From NCBI RefSeq assembly GCF_964355755.1, contig NC_092675.1:31582912-31646911 (forward strand): a DNA stretch of 64,000 nt, given 5' to 3'. The DNA is from Antedon mediterranea (Eukaryota; Echinodermata; Crinoidea; Comatulida; Antedonidae). The position numbers and the translations under genes are program-made. The number at the start of each line of letters is the position of its first letter. Position 1 is the stretch's first letter. The notes under the pieces are model-generated. The model searched no databases, was not told the origin of the DNA, and was given only the letters and a program-made list of their open reading frames with translations. Below are positions 24,573 through 36,186 of this stretch, one piece after another.

Positions 24573-24823
24573 TTAAAGTTTTCCAAAACCCTTGCCATTT
24601 ATGATGGCTTCCTCCATTAGAGTTGTGAATTCCAATGGATCGTCATATCCACGGGGGAGGTGTAAATTCAACCCACATGTACTGGCTGTCGGGTGACCTC
24701 TCATCTTTCGCTCCTTACTAAAAAAATTTATATGTATCTGGTTGCTAAAACCAAGAGGGGGAATTGAGTCAGCACCAGTAACAAATGTTAGGAAGTCTCC
24801 AAGGGATGTCTTGGTCTTTTTAT
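24573..24823 (-). pseudogene. HECT E3 ligase C-lobe exon inside transposon 1
   Basis: After acceptor TTTTAG the minus strand reads KTSLGDFLTFVTGADSIPPL, then HPTASTCGLNLHLPRG, and ends GFGKL-stop. The FVTG segment and the TASTC cysteine motif are hallmarks of the HECT C-lobe, where that cysteine accepts ubiquitin. It resembles the many G2E3-like HECT copies of aquatic animals (family knowledge). The N-lobe and E2-binding part are missing; upstream sequence is gypsy pol, so this is a truncated passenger or a remnant of an element gene. Confidence 0.75.
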
Positions 24824-25152
24824 CTAAAATGCATAAAAATAAAAATGTTAAACATTATGAAATAAAAAATGTATACTTTTTTCGTCTACCATTTACCCTT
24901 TCACCGCTCTTATTAGCATACTTTCGTTTTGGTACAAGGAATTACAAATAGGGTATAGCGGTATAGTTCTTCAAGGTAAAGTTTGTTCGTGAATACACAC
25001 AACCTTGTTTCTCTCTCGAAGGGCTATATTATATAACTGTAAGGAAATACGGTATTGTATCGTTTCGTTTCGTTTCGAGCCCTGGGGGTACCTAATTTTA
25101 CTTTGGATATTCATTCTCAGCCCGAAGGATTGGGGGGGGGGGGGGTGGTATC

Positions 25153-26420
25153 TCAAGGTAGACAAGGAGGTCTGCCGTAGAGTAGATAAAACGGTGAGTA
25201 CCCTGTTGAATCATGGCGAGTGCAGTTATAAGCATGCACAACTTTATTGAGTGATTCCTTCCAGTTGTCCTTCTGGTTTTCGGACAAGGTTCGTAACATT
25301 CCAAGCAACGTTCGATTTAACCTTTCCACTTGGCCATTGCCTTGAGGGTGATAAGGTGGGGTACGTGAATGTTAGATCCCAGAGTAAGCTTCAAGATTGG
25401 TAAATAAGTGATTTTCAAATTCCCGACCCTGGTCATGGTGCAATGTCTTTGGAAATCAAAATCGCAGTATAAAGTCATTGAAGATTAAGTTGGCTGCAGT
25501 TTTACCGCTCTTATTCCTTGTCGGATATGCTTGCGCAAATCGAGTAAAGTGGTCCATAATTACTAAAATATACTCATATCCGCCTTTGCTCTTTTTCAAG
25601 TGTACATAATCGATAGAAACAAGTTCAAAGGGTTGAGTCGTAATGATATTGACTAAAGGAGCTCTGGTTATACGAACTGGTTTCTTCTGGATCAGACATC
25701 GGCAGATGTGATGTAATCCTCTATTTCTGCTTCCATATGTGGCCAATAAAACCCCTCTCGTGCCATATGTACAACTCGTTCTGGACCAAGTTGTCCCATG
25801 TTACTATGCAATTCTGTGTATACTAACTGTTTTGTATTTTTCTGGAAGGACGATCTGAGAACGTGTTGTGGTGCAGCGTCGGAGAATACCATCATGTCCA
25901 ACTTGCAGCTTGTTTCCACTCATGCATGATTGACGTTTTTGTTTTGGTCTCGTTCTTTCTTTCTTTTCGAGTTGGCCAGCGCCCCTTGGCCTTATACTTT
26001 AGGACTCTATTAATGGCTGGATCTTGTGTTAGAACTGTCTTTATATCTTCTGGGCAGAGGTTATTAATTAAGGGTCTTAAGGGTTTCTCAATATCTGGAT
26101 CTATGATCTGACCATGTAGTTAAGCCTTCTGCCTAAGTATTCACACCATGGACTGCCGCTTGCATGACCTCTTCAGATATTTCTTCCGAACACAACTTTT
26201 CCAATTGTTTTAGATCAAGCGGGATTCTTGACAAGGTGTCGGCATCCTGATGTATTCGACCTGGTCTATATTTTATCTGAATGATAATCCGCTAATTCTG
26301 CTACCCAGCGGTGTCCCGTAGCATTAAGTTTGGCCGTGGTCAATACATAGGTCAATGGATTATTGTCAGTATATATGTAACAGGTTCGTACTATATAGCG
26401 TCGTAGCTTTATCGCGTAGT
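25153..26420 (-). pseudogene. Ty3/gypsy pol fragment (RNase H end to integrase) in transposon 1
   Basis: The minus strand reads RNase H end (YTDNNPLTYVLTTAK, GHRW), then the H2C2-type integrase N-terminal segment ([14 protein letters not shown]...GFYWPHM), then the integrase core ([27 protein letters not shown]), then the C-terminal [15 protein letters not shown]. Frame breaks occur near 26275 and elsewhere. No LTRs, reverse transcriptase or protease are attached. Its upstream edge fuses abruptly to the integrase intron at about 26420. Confidence 0.85.
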
Positions 26421-26470
26421 ACTTGGGGACTATAATGCATAGCACACAATGTAATTGCTGTACTGCTTAC

Positions 26471-27283
26471 CTGGATAATTTTCATAAAACAAAATTGTAA
26501 TAAAGATTTGTCTATAAGACCTCCATCATATCTACCGTCATTCTTTTGTTGTTTAAAGGCGTCCATCCAAAACTGAGTAAAGTGTTTTCTGAGAATGCCC
26601 CACCAACTCTCAATTCGTTGATTATGCTGACTTGTTCCTTGTATAAAACTGCTGTTCTCATTACAAAGAAATTGTTGCATTGGACCAACAATAGAATTTT
26701 CAGTTCCGAAATCTGTTCTAATAGACTTTGGACAACCCATTTTTTGGCGAACAGAATTTACGTAATAGCCGGCTTTAACTTTTGGATTGCTGCTAGTAAA
26801 GTAAGCTTCTAGCCATATTATGTGTCTAGAGAATCCGTCTATACAGCCATTTATACAAATGCCGTATGGCTTAAGTTTGTCGTACGAGTCGATATGCCAG
26901 ATATAGTTTGGGCCAGGTACATGATAAATTCTTCTGTGTAGTCGTCGTCTTCTTCTTGCTTCGACACCCTCTGGGTCAAGAAGGTTTAAAATTATTCTGA
27001 CCGTCTCTTTATCTATGTTTAACCCATTTTGTGTGCAACGAATGTGCATCCACCTGTACCCATGTAGCATCCCTGACGTCTGTAATTGACTTTCAATGAA
27101 CGCAGCGACTTCCAGTTCGTCAGAATGCCGTTTTCTTCGACTAAGGCACATTTTTTTCAGCCTTCGCTTTAATATTCGTTTACTTATCAAAATGTCATGA
27201 TCTTCTGCTAACATTTCAATAATCTCTTGATAATTTAAGCTACGATTGAAATATAATCTAATCCAATGGTTTTCAGGACGCAT
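26471..27283 (-). CDS. rve/DDE integrase exon 1, open, minus-strand copy in transposon 1
   Basis: An uninterrupted 813-bp exon (271 codons) from ATG to the conserved donor CAG|GTAAGC. It contains all three putative catalytic positions (HIDSYD, RTDFGTEN, QRIESWW). About 50 bp into the intron the sequence changes to gypsy pol, so exon 2 is missing. Reading on through the donor adds only about 34 residues before a stop. It is the mirror image of the + copy at 22531 and more than 95% identical by eye. Confidence 0.75.
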
Positions 27284-27349
27284 GGTGACCAGATTGCATT
27301 AGCTAAAGTAATCCGGGATGGTTGGGATGTCATTAGAAAGGGCAGAGGT

Positions 27350-27802
27350 CGAATTATTAATTCGAAATTTCGAATTATTAATTCGAAATAACGAATTAAA
27401 AATTTGAATTAACGAATTACTAATTTGAAATTTCGAATTACTAATTTGAAATTTCGAATTATTAATTCGAAATAACGAATTACTAATTCGAAATTTCGAA
27501 TTATTAATTCGAAATAACGAATTACTAATTCGAAATTTCGAATTACTAATTCGAAATTTCGAATTATGAATTCGAAATAACGAATTACTAATTCGAAATT
27601 TCGAATTAATAATTCGAAATTTCGAATTAATAATTCGAAATTTCGAATTAATAATTTGAAATAACGAAATAAATAATTCGAAATTTCGAATTAATAATTC
27701 GAAATTTCGAATTATTAATTCGAAATTTCAAATTACTTAAATAAATTCGAAATAACGAATTAATAATTCGAAAAAACGAATTAATAATTCGTTATTTCGA
27801 AT
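27350..27802. repeat. TTCGAA array, right subterminal region of transposon copy 1
   Basis: Reverse-complement counterpart of 21950-22465, made of TTCGAAATTTCGAATTA words. Confidence 0.9.
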
Positions 27803-27956
27803 TTGTGAAAGCAATATTATTTTGTTGTTGGCCCTAATAGGCTTTCGTAGGAAACAGAAACATTTAAAAAAAAACAAAAATTTATACAAAACATTAAAAA
27901 ATTTGAAAAAATCTACGAAAGCCTATTAGGGCCAACAAAAAAAAATTTTGCTTTCA

Positions 27957-28225
27957 CAAATTCGAAATAACGAATTACTAATTCGAAATTTCGAATTAGT
28001 AATTCGAAATTTCGAATTAGTAATTCGTTATTTCGAATTAATAATTCGAAATTTCGAATTAGTAATTCGTTATTTCGAATTAATAATTCGAAATTTCGAA
28101 TTAGTAATTCGTTATTTCGAATTAATAATTCGAAATTTCAAATTAGTAATTCGAAATTTCAAATTAGTAATTCGTTAATTCAAATTTTTAATTCGTTATT
28201 TCGAATTAATAATTCGAAATTTTTT
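27957..28225. repeat. TTCGAA array, left subterminal region of transposon copy 2
   Basis: Shorter than the matching array of copy 1, showing that repeat number is variable. Confidence 0.9.
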
Positions 28226-28294
28226 AAGACCTCTGCCCTTTCTAATGACATCCCAACCATCCCGGATTACTTTAGCTAATGCAATCTGGTCACC

Positions 28295-29655
28295 ATGCGT
28301 CCTGAAAACCATTGGATTAGATTATATTTCAATCGTAGCTTAAATTATCAAGAGATTATTGAAATGTTAGCAGAAGATCATGATATTTTGATAAGTAAAC
28401 GAACATTAAAGCGAAGGCTGAAAAAAATGTGCCTTAGTCGAAGAAAACGGCATTCTGACGAACTGGAAGTCGCTGCGTTCATTGAAAGCCAATTACAGAC
28501 GTCAGGGATGCTACATGGGTACAGGTGGATGCACATTCGTTGCACACAAAATGGGTTAAACATAGATAAAGAGACGGTCAGAATAATTTTAAACCTTCTT
28601 GACCCAGAGGGTGTCGAAGCAAGAAGAAGACGACGACTACACAGAAGAATTTATCATGTACCTGGCCCAAACTATATCTGGCATATCGACTCGTACGACA
28701 AACTTAAGCCATACGGCATTTGTATAAATGGCTGTATAGACGGATTCTCTAGACACATAATATGGCTAGAAGCTTACTTTACTAGCAGCAATCCAAAAGT
28801 TATAGCCGGCTATTACGTAAATTCTGTTCGCCAAAAATGGGTTGCCCAAAGTCTATTAGAACAGATTTCGGAACTGAAAATTCTATTGTTGGTCCAATGC
28901 AACAATTTCTTTGTAATGAGAACAGCAGTTTTATACAAGGAACAAGTCAGCATAATCAACGAATTGAGAGTTGGTGGGGCATTCTCAGAAAACACTTTAC
29001 TCAGTTTTGGATGGACGCTTTTAAACAACAAAAGAATGACGGTAGATATGATGGAGGTCTTATAGACAAATCTTTATTACAATTTTGTTTTATGAAAATT
29101 ATCCAGGTAAGCAGTACAGCAATTACATTGTGTGCTATGCATTATAGTCCCCAAGTACGACAATTATAATAATAATTTGGGCTTTCGCAACAATTTGAAA
29201 AGCAAACAATATTAGCCTAGAATTAAATCACTCCTCTTTTATTTACGATATTGTTTTTTTTTCACGGTCTAAACTGTCATTAAACTATTTGTTTTTACTG
29301 TACTGTATTATATTTGCCTTTTTTAAAGGATGAACTGGACACGGTTGCAAATGAGTGGAATGCCCATCGCATCTCAAAATCGAGAAATAGCCATGGTCCG
29401 TTTGGACGCCCGACATTGATGTACAATGTACCATACTTATTCGGGGGACAAGAGTGTATTATTCCCGTTGATGTGGCTAAAGTTGAAGTTTGTGAAAGTG
29501 AATCCATCTTCAAAAGCCAGATTCCATGCGATAAGGACGTGTTCGACTTATGTTCCATATTCTTGGAAAAAAGGCAGCTGTCGATGCCGAAAACATGTGA
29601 TGAAGGTTTGCAGTTATACAGCAGTCTTAGAAATATGTTTCTTGACGTCATCTGA
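28295..29655 (+). pseudogene. rve/DDE integrase, near-intact two-exon copy in transposon 2
   Basis: Exon 1 is 28295-29106 and exon 2 is 29329-29655. It lacks the 7-bp insertion and the exon 2 stop seen in copy 1. Its only visible break is a 5-A run near 28836, where the minus-strand copies have 6 A, which shifts the frame before the second catalytic aspartate. Exon 2 encodes DELDTVANEWNAHRI and ends FLDVI-stop. This is the best guide to the full-length transposase, about 380 residues. Confidence 0.85.
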
Positions 29656-30324
29656 TCAAATGCCACAGCAAGCACGTGATATCACATTATCATGTTATAA
29701 ATCGTTTTTTTTATTAATTAATTGTCGCTGTGATATTATTTCCAATACAAAGTTAGAATTGCAACGAACACAATGTAATGAATACAATATAAACAATTAT
29801 ATTTATTTATATTATGTTCAGTTGGTGATGATCAGACAGAATTGTGTTATGTAGCTGTACAATACAGTAAAACAGATGTAATTTAACAACATTTTGTTTA
29901 TTGAAACTTTAATAACAGTATTTTATTTCTGAAACAATTACAAAAATGTTGGCTACTAAAATTTGATCATAATTTAAAGATATATTGTCCCCCTGAAAAA
30001 ATATTTTTTTTAATTGTTTTGTTGAATATGTTATTTTAATGTCACATAATAGTTTTTCACTTTCACAAAAAAATGGGTCTGAAAAAAAATTATTTACCTA
30101 AGAAAACTGTAATTTAAAGCAAATAAATGGTCAAATTGGCTGGAAGACAATGAGTTTTGGGGTAATTTAACTGTTTAACTGTTTTGTCTTTCTATAGGTG
30201 AAATAATTTTTTTTTCTCGTTTTTTTTTCTTATGGAAACAACTTCATTAAAACTGCAAAATGGCCTATTCAAAGTCAGATTTAAAAAATCTTTATTCTTC
30301 ATGATTTTGGGGGACAATACATCT

Positions 30325-30569
30325 TTAAAGTTTTCCAAAACCCTTGCCATTTATGATGGCTTCCTCCATTAGAGTTGTGAATTCCAATGGATCGCCATAT
30401 CCACGGGGGAGGTGTAAATCCAACCCACATGTACTGGCTGTCGGGTGACCTCTCATCTTTCGCTCCTTACTAAAAAAATTTATATGTATCTGGTTGCTAA
30501 AACCAAGAGGGGGAATTGAGTCAGCACCAGTAACAAATGTTAGGAAGTCTCCAAGGGATGTCTTTTTAT
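30325..30569 (-). pseudogene. HECT E3 ligase C-lobe exon inside transposon 2
   Basis: Same exon as at 24573-24823 but lacking 6 bp near its 5' end (in frame). It keeps FVTGADSIPPLGF and HPTASTCGL. Frame and cysteine are preserved in both transposon copies. Confidence 0.75.
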
Positions 30570-30888
30570 CTAAAATGCATAAAAATAAAAATGTTAAACA
30601 TTATGAAATAAAAAATGTATACTTTTTTCGTCTACCATTTACCCTTTCACCGCTCTTATTAGCATACTTTCGTTTTGGTACAAGGAATTACAAATAGGGT
30701 ATAGCGGTATAGTTCTTCAATGTAAAGTTTGTTCGTGAATACACACAACCTTGTTTCTCTCTCGAAGGGCTATATTATATAACTGTAAGGAAATACGGTA
30801 TTGTATCGTTTCGTTTCGAGCCCTGGGGGTACCTAATTTTACTTTGGATATTCATTCTCAGCCCGAAGGATTGGGGGGGGGGGGTATC

Positions 30889-32155
30889 TCAAGGTAGACA
30901 AGGAGGTCTGCCGTAGAGTAGATAAAACGGTGAGTACCCTGTTGAATCATGGCGAGTGCAGTTATAAGCATGCACAACTTTATTGAGTGATTCCTTCCGG
31001 TTGTCCTTCTGGTTTTCGGACAAGGTTCGTAACATTCGAAGCAACGTTCGATTTAACCTTTCCACTTGGCCATTGCCTTGAGGGTGATAAGGTGGGGTAC
31101 GTGAATGTTAGATCCCAGAGTAAGCTTCAAGATTGGTAAATAAGTGATTTTCAAATTCCCGACCCTGGTCATGGTGCAATGTCTTTGGAAATCAAAATCG
31201 CAGTATAAAGTCATTGAAGATTAAGTTGGCTGCAGTTTTACCGCTCTTATTCCTTGTCGGATATGCTTGCGCAAATCGAGTAAAGTGGTCCATAATTACT
31301 AAAATATACTCATATCCGCCTTTGCTCTTTTTCAAGTGTACATAATCGATAGAAACAAGTTCAAAGGGTTGAGTCGTAATGATATTGACTAAAGGAGCTC
31401 TGGTTATACGAACTGGTTTCTTCTGGATCAGACATCGGCAGATGTGATGTAATCCTCTATTTCTGCTTCCATATGTGGCCAATAAAACCCCTCTCGTGCC
31501 ATATGTACAACTCGTTCTGGACCAAGTTGTCCCATGTTACTATGCAATTCTGTGTATACTAACTGTTTGTATTTTTCTGGAAGGACGATCTGAGAACGTG
31601 TTGTGGTGCAGCGTCGGAGAATACCATCATGTCCAACTTGCAGCTTGTTTCCACTCATGCATGATTGACGTTTTTGTTTTGGTCTCGTTCTTTCTTTCTT
31701 TTCGAGTTGGCCAGCGCCCCTTGGCCTTATACTTTAGGACTCTATTAATGGCTGGATCTTGTGTTAGAACTGTCTTTATATCTTCTGGGCAGAGGTTATT
31801 AATTAAGGGTCTTAAGGGTTTCTCAATATCTGGATCTATGATCTGACCATGTAGTTAAGCCTTCTGCCTAAGCATTCACACCATGGACTGCCGCTTGCAT
31901 GACCTCTTCAGATATTTCTTCCGAACACAACTTTTCCAATTGTTTTAGATCAAGCGGGATTCCTGACAAGGTGTCGGCATCCTGATGTATTCGACCTGGT
32001 CTATATTTTATCTGAATGATAATCCGCTAATTCTGCTACCCAGCGGTGTCCCGTAGCATTAAGTTTGGCCGTGGTCAATACATAGGTCAATGGATTATTG
32101 TCAGTATATATGTAACAGGTTCGTACTATATAGCGTCGTAGCTTTATCGCGTAGT
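30889..32155 (-). pseudogene. Ty3/gypsy pol fragment in transposon 2
   Basis: Same truncated RNase H to integrase segment, with the same fusion point to the integrase intron, as in copy 1. The capture therefore preceded the spread of this transposon. Frame breaks are present. Confidence 0.85.
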
Positions 32156-32205
32156 ACTTGGGGACTATAATGCATAGCACACAATGTAATTGCTGTACTG
32201 CTTAC

Positions 32206-33018
32206 CTGGATAATTTTCATAAAACAAAATTGTAATAAAGATTTGTCTATAAGACCTCCATCATATCTACCGTCATTCTTTTGTTGTTTAAAGGCGTCCA
32301 TCCAAAACTGAGTAAAGTGTTTTCTGAGAATGCCCCACCAACTCTCAATTCGTTGATTATGCTGACTTGTTCCTTGTATAAAACTGCTGTTCTCATTACA
32401 AAGAAATTGTTGCATTGGACCAACAATAGAATTTTCAGTTCCGAAATCTGTTCTAATAGACTTTGGACAACCCATTTTTTGGCGAACAGAATTTACGTAA
32501 TAGCCGGCTTTAACTTTTGGATTGCTGCTAGTAAAGTAAGCTTCTAGCCATATTATGTGTCTAGAGAATCCGTCTATACAGCCATTTATACAAATGCCGT
32601 ATGGCTTAAGTTTGTCGTACGAGTCGATATGCCAGATATAGTTTGGGCCAGGTACATGATAAATTCTTCTGTGTAGTCGTCGTCTTCTTCTTGCTTCGAC
32701 ACCCTCTGGGTCAAGAAGGTTTAAAATTATTCTGACCGTCTCTTTATCTATGTTTAACCCATTTTGTGTGCAACGAATGTGCATCCACCTGTACCCATGT
32801 AGCATCCCTGACGTCTGTAATTGACTTTCAATGAACGCAGCGACTTCCAGTTCGTCAGAATGCCGTTTTCTTCGACTAAGGCACATTTTTTTCAGCCTTC
32901 GATTTAATGTTCGTTTACTTATCAAAATATCATGATCTTCTGCTAACATTTCAATAATCTCTTGATAATTTAAGCTACGATTGAAATATAATCTAATCCA
33001 ATGGTTTTCAGGACGCAT
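32206..33018 (-). CDS. rve/DDE integrase exon 1, open, minus-strand copy in transposon 2
   Basis: An 813-bp open exon with the same properties as 26471-27283: DDE motifs present, donor present, exon 2 absent. It differs by very few residues, for example near TLNRRLKK. Confidence 0.75.
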
Positions 33019-33084
33019 GGTGACCAGATTGCATTAGCTAAAGTAATCCGGGATGGTTGGGATGTCATTAGAAAGGGCAGAGGT

Positions 33085-33540
33085 CGAATTATTAATTCGA
33101 AATTTCGAATTATTAATTCGAAATAACGAATTAAAAATTTGAATTAACGAATTACTAATTTGAAATTTCGAATTACTAATTTGAAATTTCGAATTATTAA
33201 TTCGAAATAACGAATTACTAATTCGAAATTTCGAATTAATAATTCGAAATAACGAATTACTAATTCGAAATTTCGAATTACTAATTCGAAATTTCGAATT
33301 ATGAATTCGAAATAACGAATTACTAATTCGAAATTTCGAATTAATAATTCGAAATTTCGAATTAATAATTCGAAATTTCGAATTAATAATTTGAAATAAC
33401 GAAATAAATAATTCGAAATTTCGAATTAATAATTCGAAATTTCGAATTATTAATTCGAAATTTCAAATTACTTAAATAAATTCGAAATAACGAATTAATA
33501 ATTCGAAAAAACGAATTAATAATTCGTTATTTCGAATTTG
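33085..33540. repeat. TTCGAA array, right subterminal region of transposon copy 2
   Basis: Reverse-complement counterpart of 27957-28225 and nearly identical to 27350-27802. Confidence 0.9.
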
Positions 33541-34789
33541 TGAAAGCAATATTATTTTTTTGTTGGCCCTAATAGGCTTTCGTATAAATCAGTTAAAAAA
33601 AAATAAAATTACTTATTATAGACACAATATATATATGTTACCAAATTAATACGCTCTGTTTGAGCGTACTCTCTGTGTAATATACTACCGTTGGATATAT
33701 TCCACAACAGCATAGCGTCGCGTTCCGCCTGGCTGCACACCGTAAACAGAGATGGCCGGTGTAAGATTTAAATGTGTCCGGTGTTTGAAAGTGTCCACTG
33801 GACAATTTTCAGCATTGAATAGTGTAATACCAGCTGTTGAAAATGGCTGCAACCACCCGGGCAGCTTTCATCGATAAAAAAGTAGGACCATCGACATCGA
33901 CATCATATTAACCCCGTAAAAACTAGGGCACTGGACGGTCACCAACTCCCGTTAGGGTAATTATAATTCCTTAGAATACCAACTTGAATCGCAAAATATC
34001 AAGTCGATTGAAATAAATATTACTATTATTATATCTGGAGACATATAGTCTAATCAAATTAAATTGTTTGTTTTTGATTGAGTATATACAACCTGTTGTC
34101 AATTTGAAGTAAATCTGACAACTTGAAAAAATATATAGCCTACCGGTACTGTATTATTATTTCTAGGGAATGAATATCACTAAATCATATAGGCATAGGG
34201 CCTACCTATTTTCGTTCTCTCGAAATATTATTTCATTGGAATTCGAATTACTAATTCGCGAGAGAACGAAATAATTTCCCTCGAAATTATTTCGTTCTCT
34301 CGATCATTCCTTGTCTCGAAGTAGTAATTCATTTTTTATATTGTTCAGTTCTTGAAATCTTATTTTGTTCTCCCTAAATATATTTGTTCCCTCAAAATAT
34401 TTTTCAGTTCTCAAAATATTATTTTGTAATATTCATAATACTGTTACTAATTTAATAATATTAACTGATAACAAAAGTGCTTTAAACAAGTAAGTTCGTC
34501 ATTGTTAAAGTGAGTTCTTTTTCATTATATTTTTTTTCACAGATGCCTGATTTTTGGTTTTATTTAATAAAACATTGAATTGATTAGTCACAATATTTTA
34601 TTTGTTTCTAGAGATTTTACATTATTTATTTATTTATCTAAAATACATTTGAAAAATATTGTTGATGCATATTACCAAAAAATATTTATTTTTTTATATT
34701 TTATATTGCAAAATAAACACCTTAATTGCGCATCAAAATTATTCGTTCACTCAAGGGTATTTCGGTTTTTTGTATTTTTCGAATAATCT

Positions 34790-35115
34790 CTAAAAAAAAA
34801 ACGTCCACCTCTCCTAAGGGACCACTTCTCATAATTCCGTAACGACCACCTTTCGCAAATTACCACCTCTATTGAGGTGGTCACTTACGGGAGGTGTAGT
34901 CGGTAAAAGAAGTGGTCGTCTACGAGCGGTGGTAGTTTATGAAAGCAGTCCGTTATGAGAGGTGGTTACCCCTTCAGGAGGTTGTCCATTGTGAGAAGCG
35001 GTCCTTTAACAGAGGTAGTCCCTTTTAAATATTAAAGGTGGTCGCTAACAAGGGTGGTTGCTTACGATCAGAGTGCTAAGTTTTGAAAGCTGATCACTTA
35101 CGAGAGGTGGATAGA
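34790..35115. repeat. Degenerate GAGGTGGTCRCTTACG-type tandem repeat
   Basis: About 15 imperfect units of roughly 20-22 bp (GAGGTGGTC, GCGGTCC, GGTGGTTGC). Orientation switches near 34865, where ACCACCTCTATTGAGGTGGT forms a palindrome. Confidence 0.6.
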
Positions 35116-35375
35116 CTGACGACAAGTAGAGAAATACATTTGCACATGATTTAGACATTTTTAATTCAACATTTATTAGTTTCTATCAATGGTATAACAA
35201 TACAATAAAAAGAATGATAATTTATAATGAGAAAATACAAAAAATACCATTAATAGAGGATCTTGCAAGAAGAGAATACTTGTCACGCAAGACCCATAAA
35301 CAAAAGAAAAAAATACATTTGTATATAATTATTAAATAAAATAAAAAAAAGTCATGACAAAAACATTTTGAAGGT

Positions 35376-35650
35376 CTAGTTTGAGTACAATGATAACAAA
35401 TTACTTTTAAGTTTTTTACGAAAAGTTGGGAGAGAGGAAGAGTTAACAATACTAGTATCTAATTGATTCCAAATTAAAGGGCCAGAAACATAAATAAAGT
35501 GAGAAGAACTAGTTAATCTTACAAAAGGAATAGTTAACTGAAACTTATGAACAGTACTTCTTAAATTATGACCATGGTTGAAATCAGCAGTGTTAAATAA
35601 ATTCATCATGGGAGAAGGAAGATTGTTAGAAAAATATTGAAAGACAAAAG
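35376..35650 (-). pseudogene. C-terminal remnant of a non-LTR (LINE) reverse-transcriptase ORF
   Basis: The minus strand reads HNLRSTVHKFQLTIPFVRL, then GPLIWNQLDTSI and LPTFRKKLKSNLLSLY-stop. This is the characteristic tail of many LINE ORF2 proteins. The reverse transcriptase core is absent, so this is a 5'-truncated insertion inside the inverted-repeat element. Confidence 0.7.
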
Positions 35651-36186
35651 AGGCACTTTAGGTTTGTAAAATATATAATATTTTATTAGCTGGCGATATT
35701 AACTACATTAGCTGTGAGGCAATTTTCGTTACTACATTACCTGTTGAGTTGTATATGAGTATAATGTTGATTTTTATTTGATAAATAAGCTGTTGGTGTT
35801 TCTACATCATTAGCTAGTTCTAGGTTTTATTATATGGGTGGATTTGACTTTTCTACACTAGCAGTTTTGAACAGGGCCTACTGTGTTTAAATGGAATGCT
35901 ACAAGTTGTATTATTTTTTTTTATTTATCGTTTTGTGTACTAAAGTGGCAGCATAATCAGTATTTATTTTTACCAGATGTCCAACAAGGGTAATGTCCCA
36001 ATTGGTAATTGCCACAATTGTCAGGTCAACCTCAAAACAGCGGCTCTCGGGACCGGGAGAGTTGTATGATTTGTTTTTATTATTATTTTTTTTTTAATGC
36101 GCCTTGAGCACTCTGTGGTATGTGTGCTATAAAAATCCTGTTATTATTATTTGTTATTATTATTTCACCTTTTAGTCGTGTCTGTC

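Larger units (their letters stand above)
21902..27849. mobile_element. Integrase DNA transposon, IS3EU-like, copy 1, with 6-bp duplication GGAAAC
   Basis: The 5948-bp element ends in inverted repeats starting TACGAAAGCCTATTAGGG. It is flanked by direct GGAAAC at 21896-21901 and 27850-27855. The TAC...GTA ends, 6-bp duplication and rve-type integrase fit what I recall of the IS3EU superfamily. Order inside: TTCGAA array, integrase (+, broken), HECT exon (-), gypsy pol fragment (-), integrase exon 1 (-, open), TTCGAA array. The integrase arms are long inverted repeats of about 900 bp. The region about 23900-24570 is AT-rich, with no gene seen. Confidence 0.85.
27914..33584. mobile_element. Integrase DNA transposon, IS3EU-like, copy 2
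   Basis: A 5671-bp element with the same TACGAAAGCC...GGCTTTCGTA ends and the same internal order as copy 1, separated from it by 64 bp. The flanks AAAATC (27908-27913) and TAAATC (33585-33590) match at five of six bases and differ from copy 1's GGAAAC. This favours independent insertion over tandem duplication. Copies 1 and 2 differ by small indels and rare substitutions, so both are recent. Confidence 0.85.

Noticed and set aside
26366-26470. Extension of the minus integrase past the donor as real coding sequence
   Set aside because: The 34 extra codons read through a conserved GTAAGC donor and into gypsy RNase H in the wrong frame; the plus copies show a spliced exon 2 instead.
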